64,000 bases of DNA from Streptomyces sp. ALI-76-A (lineage in GTDB: Bacteria; Actinomycetota; Actinomycetes; Streptomycetales; Streptomycetaceae), in assembly GCF_030287445.1 (NCBI RefSeq), contig NZ_JASVWB010000002.1, positions 1,240,001 through 1,304,000 on the forward strand, in the 5' to 3' direction. A program made the translations under genes and the position numbers. The notes beneath the pieces are model-generated. The model ran no database searches, was not told the origin of the DNA, and saw only the letters and a list, made by a program, of their open reading frames with translations. Below are positions 60,171 through 64,000 of the stretch, piece after piece (the stretch's first letter is position 1; each line of letters begins with the position of its first letter).

Positions 60171-61061
60171 AACTCCAACGACAGCGCCTGGCTGGCCAAC
60201 GCGGACCGGCCGCTGACCGGCTACGAGCGGATCTTCGGCACGGTCGGCACGCCGCGTTCGCTGCGCACCCGGGGCGCGATCGAGGACGTGGCGGCGCTGG
60301 CCGGCAAGGGCCGTCTGACCGTACGGGACCTCCAGGCACAGCAGTTCGCCAACCGGGTGCCCGCGGCCGGTCTGGCCGTGTCCGACGCGGCGAAGGCGTG
60401 TGCCGCGTTGCCGGGCGGTACGGCGACGGGCAGTGCCGGCACGGCCGTCGACGTGCGTGAGGCGTGCGGGGTGCTCGCGGCGTGGGACCGCTCCATGGAC
60501 ACCGGCAGCCGGGGCGCGCTGCTGTTCGACCGGTTCTGGCGGAGACTGACGGCGACCGTGCCGGCGGCCCAGTTGTGGAAGGTGCCGTTCTCGGCCGCCG
60601 ATCCGGTCCGCACCCCGCACACGCTGAACACGGGTGCGCCGGGCTTCGCCACGGCCCTCGCGGACGCGGTCGCCGAGCTGCGGGCGGCCGGCATCGCGCT
60701 GGACTCCCGGCTCGGGGAGCACCAGTTCGTCGTGCGGAACGGCCGGCACCTCCCCGTGCACGGCGGCACCGAGTCGCTGGGCGTGTGGAACAAGGTGGAG
60801 CCCGTGTGGAGTCCGGCGTCCGGCGGCTATCCGGAGGTGACGACCGGGTCCAGCTACGTGCAGGCCGTGGGCTGGGACGGCGGCCGCTGCCCGGTGGCCC
60901 GCACGCTGCTGACGTACTCCCAGTCGTCGAACCCGGACTCGCCGCACTTCAGCGACCAGACGCGGCTGTTCTCGGGTGAGCGGTGGGTGACGTCCCGGTT
61001 CTGCGAGAAGGACGTCCTGTCCGCGCCCGGACTGCGGATCGTCCGGGTACGCGAACGCTGA
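60153..61061 (+). pseudogene. penicillin-acylase-family gene, 3' part only
   Basis: About 300 residues: LLENSNDSAWLANADRPLTG, RIFGTVGTPRSLRTRGAIED, LFDRFWRRLTATVPAAQLWK, GVWNKVEPVWSPASGGYPEV, VQAVGWDGGRCPVARTLLTY and SNPDSPHFSDQTRLFSGERW. This is the C-terminal portion of an Ntn-hydrolase acylase (PvdQ/penicillin-amidase type). Family members are about 750-850 residues and begin with a signal peptide and the maturation Ser; none of that precedes it. The 5' part should lie at the other end of the inserted element, outside this window. Confidence 0.82.
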
Positions 61062-61066
61062 CCGCG

Positions 61067-61120
61067 GCGTCGGCGCGTACCGGCGTCGACCGCCGGCGTC
61101 CGGGCCCCGGGCGCCGACGC
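61067..61120. terminator. GC-rich inverted repeat between convergent genes
   Basis: GCGTCGGCGC (61067-61076) and GCGCCGACGC (61111-61120) are perfect complements, with further pairing GCGTCCGGGCCCCGGGCGC inside. Sits between the convergent acylase remnant and sigma factor; likely a bidirectional terminator. Confidence 0.55.
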
Positions 61121-61159
61121 TGTGGTCCCGTCACCCATGTGGCGGGACCACACGGCCCG

Positions 61160-62026
61160 TCAGGCCGAGACATGGCCGAGCTTGTCCGGGTTGAGGATCG
61201 CGTAGATGCCCCCGATGCGGCCGTCGCGTACGTCGACCGTGACCACCTGGTCGACCCCGTCGACCGTCAGGGCGACGGCGGGCCGGCCGTTGACGTGCAC
61301 GGGACGGGCCGATCCGAACGGGTGGCGGGCGGTCAGGCCGGTGACGAACGTGATGACCTGGTCGCGGCCCTCGATCGGCCGCGGGGCGGCCCTGACCCTG
61401 CCGCCGCCGTCGTTCCAGGCGCCCACGTCGTCGGCCAGGATGTCGGCCAGCGTGGCCCGATCGCCGCTCTGCGCCGCCTCCAGGAAGCGCGTCAACAGTT
61501 TGGCGTGTGCATCATCCGCAAGAGTGAACCGGTCACGTCCGGCGGCGAGTCGGCGGACGGCCCGGAGGTGTGTCTGGCGGCAGTTGGTCTCGGTGGCGTC
61601 GAGGATGCGGGCGGTCTCGCCGTAGCCCAGTCGGAAGGCCTCGCGCAGGACCAGCACCGTCCGCTCGGGCGGTGACAGCCGCTCCATCAGATGGACGGTG
61701 GCGTAGGCCACGGTGTCCCGCAGCTCGGCCGTGTCCAGCGGGCCGAGCGCGTCGGTGGCCACGGGTTCGGGCAGCCAGGGCCCGGGGTACGCCTCGCGGG
61801 TCGTCCGCACCGTCCCGAGCTGGTCGAGGGCGAGCCGCGAGACGACGGTGACGAGGAAGGTCCGGGGTTCTCGGGTCCCGGCGCGATCGGTGCCGGTCCA
61901 CCGCAGACGGGCGGCCTGGACGATGTCCTCGGCCTCCCGCATGCTGCCGAGCAGCCGGTAGGCGAGCCCGAGCAGCAGGGGACGGTAGGTCTCGAACTGC
62001 TCGGTCGCCGGTTCCGGGGTTTCCAA
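61160..62026 (-). CDS. ECF sigma factor with SnoaL-like C-terminus (SigJ/ECF41 type)
   Basis: 288 residues from TTG 62026 with GGAAGGA nine bases upstream; the frame is open much further but sigma region 2 begins here. Region 2: YRPLLLGLAYRLLGSMREAE followed by DIVQAA and RTFLVTVVSRLALDQL. Region 4: RLSPPERTVLVLREAFRLGY with GETARILDATETNCRQTHLR. C-terminal SnoaL-like domain: LLTRFLEAAQSGDRATLADI through GIYAILNPDKLGHVS. In ECF41 factors this C-terminal domain regulates activity in place of an anti-sigma factor. A chromosomal flank gene. Confidence 0.92.
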   Translation of the reverse strand: METPEPATEQFETYRPLLLGLAYRLLGSMREAEDIVQAARLRWTGTDRAGTREPRTFLVTVVSRLALDQLGTVRTTREAYPGPWLPEPVATDALGPLDTAELRDTVAYATVHLMERLSPPERTVLVLREAFRLGYGETARILDATETNCRQTHLRAVRRLAAGRDRFTLADDAHAKLLTRFLEAAQSGDRATLADILADDVGAWNDGGGRVRAAPRPIEGRDQVITFVTGLTARHPFGSARPVHVNGRPAVALTVDGVDQVVTVDVRDGRIGGIYAILNPDKLGHVSA

Positions 62027-62462
62027 TGCCCGTGTCCTTCCCAGTCGTTCGACGGACGGTCTGATGTGTGCGGTGGGCGCGTCCAGCGCGCGGTGACCGC
62101 CCCAGTCAACTCCGCCGCGTACCCGTCGCGCCACCCGGTGTGACGAGGAGGCCGATTCGGGGTAAGGGCCACGCGCGCGTTGCCCGCACCGAGCGGTCCG
62201 TGCGGGAAGGCCACGCTTCCGCCACCGACCGCGACCGGGAGAGGGCGGCGGGCGCCTTCTCGGGCGGGGGCCCGCCGAGCGGGCACACCGGTTCGGGCAG
62301 CCGTGCGTGCGAGGGGTACGGGGGTGTCGTCGACGACGGTGAGCGGACCGCCCACCGGTTTGCCGGGCGCGATGGCCCGCGTCCAGGGCGTGGGTGGAGG
62401 AAGCACCCAGCACCGGCCGGCGTCCACTGCGTCCAGGGCCGCCGCCACCCTTGGGCGTCCCG
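62027..62462. other. 436-base intergenic region
   Basis: Between the sigma-factor start and the acyl-CoA synthetase stop, both leftward. It should contain the sigma-factor promoter. Very GC-rich, with long open but uncharacteristic frames; I find no supported gene. Confidence 0.4.
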
Positions 62463-64000
62463 TCACACGGGCCGGGCGCGCCCCTGCCAGTACGGGTCCC
62501 GCAGCCGCCGCTTGTAGAGCTTGCCGTTGGGGTCGCGGGGCATCTCGGCGACGAAGTCGACGCTCTTGGGCCGCTTGTACCCGGCGAGCCGCTCGGCGCA
62601 GTGGCCGAGGAGCGCGGCGGCGAGGGCGGGGCCGGGCTCATGGCCGGGCGCCGGTTCGACGACGGCCTTGACCTCCTCGCCCCAGTCGTCGTGCGGGATG
62701 CCGAAGGCGGCGGCGTCGGCGACGGCGGGGTGGGCGAGCAGGGCGGACTCGATCTCGGCCGGGTAGATGTTGACCCCACCCGAGATGATCATGTCGATCT
62801 TGCGGTCGCGCAGGAACAGGTAGCCGTCCTCGTCCAGGTGACCGAGGTCGCCGACGGTGAAGAAGTCACCGATACGGTTCTTCCGCGTCTTGGCCTCGTC
62901 CTTGTGGTAGGAGAAACCGCCGGTGTTCATCTTCAGGTACACGGTGCCGAGTTCGCCCGGAGGGAGCCGGTTGCCGTCGTCGTCGAAGATCGCGAGTTCG
63001 CTGATCGGCCAGGCCTTGCCGACGGTGCCCGGCTTCTTCAGCCAGTCCTCGGCGGTGGCGAAGGCACCGCCGCCCTCGCTGGCCGCGTAGTACTCCTCCA
63101 CGCAGTGGCCCCACCAGTCGATCATGGCCCGTTTGACGTGGTCGGGGCAGGGGGCGGCGCCGTGGATGGCGTGGCGCATGGAGGAGACGTCGTAGCGCGC
63201 CCTGACGTCGTCCGGCAGCGCCAGCAGGCGGTGGAACTGGGTCGGGACCATATGGGTGTGCGTGCACCGGTGGGTGTCGATGAGACGGAGCATCTCCTCG
63301 GGCGTCCACTTGTCCATCAGCACCAACTGGTGGCCGATGTGCAGGGACGCGCCCGCGAACTGGAGGACGGCGGTGTGGTAGAGCGGCGAGCAGACGAGGT
63401 GCACGTTGCCGTCGAACGGACGGATGCCGAAGATGCCGAGGAAGCCGCCGAGGTACGCCTCCTCGGGCGGCTTGCCGGGCAGCGGGCGCCGGATGCCGCG
63501 CGGGCGGCCGGTGGTGCCCGAGGTGTAGTTCATGACCCAGCCGAGGGTGCGGTCGGCGGGCGCCGACTCCGGCTGCCCGTCGAGGAGTTCGGCGTACGGC
63601 CGGAAGCCCTCGACGGTGCCGACCGCGTATCGGTGGGTGGCGGGCAGGCGGGCCTCGTCGGCGGCGTGACGGGCGGGGCCGGCGAAGCGTTCGTGGGCGA
63701 GGAGCACCTTGGCGCCCGAGTCGGACACGATCCACGCGATCTCGGGGCCGACGAGGTGGTGGTTGACGGGGACGAGGTAGAAGCCGGCCTGACTGGCGGC
63801 GAGGTAGGCGGCGAAGAACTCCGGGCCGTTGGGCAGCACGACCGCGAAGGCGTCGCCCCGTTCCAGTCCGGCGGCGCGCAGGCCGTGGACGAGACGGTTG
63901 GCGGCGGCGTGCAGACGTCCGGCACTCCACTCGGCGCCGTCGGGGGCGACCATGACCGTGCGGTCGGGATCCTGGACGGCCTGGGCCCAGAAACCGACGG
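62463..64000 (-). CDS. acyl-CoA synthetase, 5' end outside window
   Basis: ANL-superfamily AMP-forming ligase, at least 512 residues within the window. The frame continues past the ATG at 63953 as FWAQAVQDPDRTVMVAPDG to the window edge, so the true start lies outside. Core motifs: MNYTSGTTGRPRGIRRPLPG (P-loop), YYAASEGGGAF, VGDLGHLDEDGYLFLRDR, SGGVNIYPAEIESALLAHP, and the catalytic Lys in DPNGKLYKRRLRDP. Probably a fatty-acid or aryl-CoA ligase of primary metabolism. Ends PYWQGRARPV. Confidence 0.9.
   Translation of the reverse strand, partial: VGFWAQAVQDPDRTVMVAPDGAEWSAGRLHAAANRLVHGLRAAGLERGDAFAVVLPNGPEFFAAYLAASQAGFYLVPVNHHLVGPEIAWIVSDSGAKVLLAHERFAGPARHAADEARLPATHRYAVGTVEGFRPYAELLDGQPESAPADRTLGWVMNYTSGTTGRPRGIRRPLPGKPPEEAYLGGFLGIFGIRPFDGNVHLVCSPLYHTAVLQFAGASLHIGHQLVLMDKWTPEEMLRLIDTHRCTHTHMVPTQFHRLLALPDDVRARYDVSSMRHAIHGAAPCPDHVKRAMIDWWGHCVEEYYAASEGGGAFATAEDWLKKPGTVGKAWPISELAIFDDDGNRLPPGELGTVYLKMNTGGFSYHKDEAKTRKNRIGDFFTVGDLGHLDEDGYLFLRDRKIDMIISGGVNIYPAEIESALLAHPAVADAAAFGIPHDDWGEEVKAVVEPAPGHEPGPALAAALLGHCAERLAGYKRPKSVDFVAEMPRDPNGKLYKRRLRDPYWQGRARPV

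Noticed and set aside
61160..62779. Extended 539-codon version of the sigma-factor gene
   Set aside because: Sigma region 2 starts near 62026, where a ribosome-binding site precedes a TTG; the upstream 250 codons are low-complexity and overlap the acyl-CoA synthetase gene.
1..64000. CRISPR arrays, rRNA or tRNA genes
   Set aside because: No regularly spaced short repeats, no rRNA-like sequence and no cloverleaf with a TTCGA arm in a proper context were found by eye.

Overview
The window is high-GC actinobacterial DNA, almost certainly Streptomyces. The evidence is a conservon operon (cvnA-D), an S-adenosyl methyltransferase of the Streptomyces expansion family, dpg-type natural-product genes and many actinomycete IS families. 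The gene complement and the insertion-sequence wreckage suggest an accessory region or genomic island rather than core chromosome. A large serine integrase at 58.6-60.1 kb lies against the 3' part of a split penicillin-acylase-like gene, so the right island boundary is probably at about 60.14-60.17 kb. The ordinary chromosome (acylase 3' part, ECF sigma factor, acyl-CoA synthetase) resumes after it.

Layout. (1) 0-7 kb, minus strand, one apparent operon: aldo/keto reductase, a fused deaminase-like/SAM methyltransferase, a SMUG2-type uracil-DNA-glycosylase-like protein, a nucleoside 2-deoxyribosyltransferase-like protein, an ACP-AMP-ligase fusion and a ketosynthase cut by the window edge. It combines nucleobase/nucleoside-handling folds with acyl-carrier chemistry and matches no pathway I recognise. 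(2) 7.8-16.4 kb, plus strand: conservon cvnA-D, then GAF protein, acyl-CoA dehydrogenase, two unrecognised proteins, SAM methyltransferase and an endonuclease/exonuclease/phosphatase-fold protein. (3) 16.5-27.7 kb: nested mobile elements. These are a frameshifted ISL3; an IS630 split by an IS110 (with a candidate bridge RNA); an IS21-type element carrying only istA; a group II intron with a visible domain V inserted in an IS1380 transposase; and fragments of IS110, IS5 and an SDR gene.

(4) 27.7-40 kb and 43.8-54 kb: a biosynthetic gene cluster split by an IS block (40.0-43.5 kb). The left half has a minus-strand operon of DinB protein, PGM1-like ATP-grasp peptide ligase, amidinotransferase, dpgA, dpgB, dpgC and an aminotransferase. 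This is the logic for N-guanidino-3,5-dihydroxyphenylglycine and its amide ligation, as in pheganomycin and resorcinomycin. Beside it are a stand-alone carrier protein and a DUF5107/ROK/GT4 sugar operon. The right half has an aromatic-type methyltransferase, a P450, a MalY/PatB-like PLP enzyme, an alpha/beta hydrolase, an MbtH-adenylation fusion with a glycine-like specificity code, a PIG-L/LmbE deacetylase, an amidohydrolase, and a MarR-MFS export pair behind a clear palindromic operator. DinB, LmbE and PatB families together recall the mycothiol-dependent sulfur steps of lincomycin biosynthesis.

(5) 54-58.6 kb: more decayed IS elements (IS1182, IS3, an IS1182-like remnant, IS630) and gene fragments. 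(6) 58.6-64 kb: integrase, junction and flanking chromosome.

Limits: all family calls are by eye from translated sequence. Specificity codes, RNA structures and IS boundaries are manual readings.
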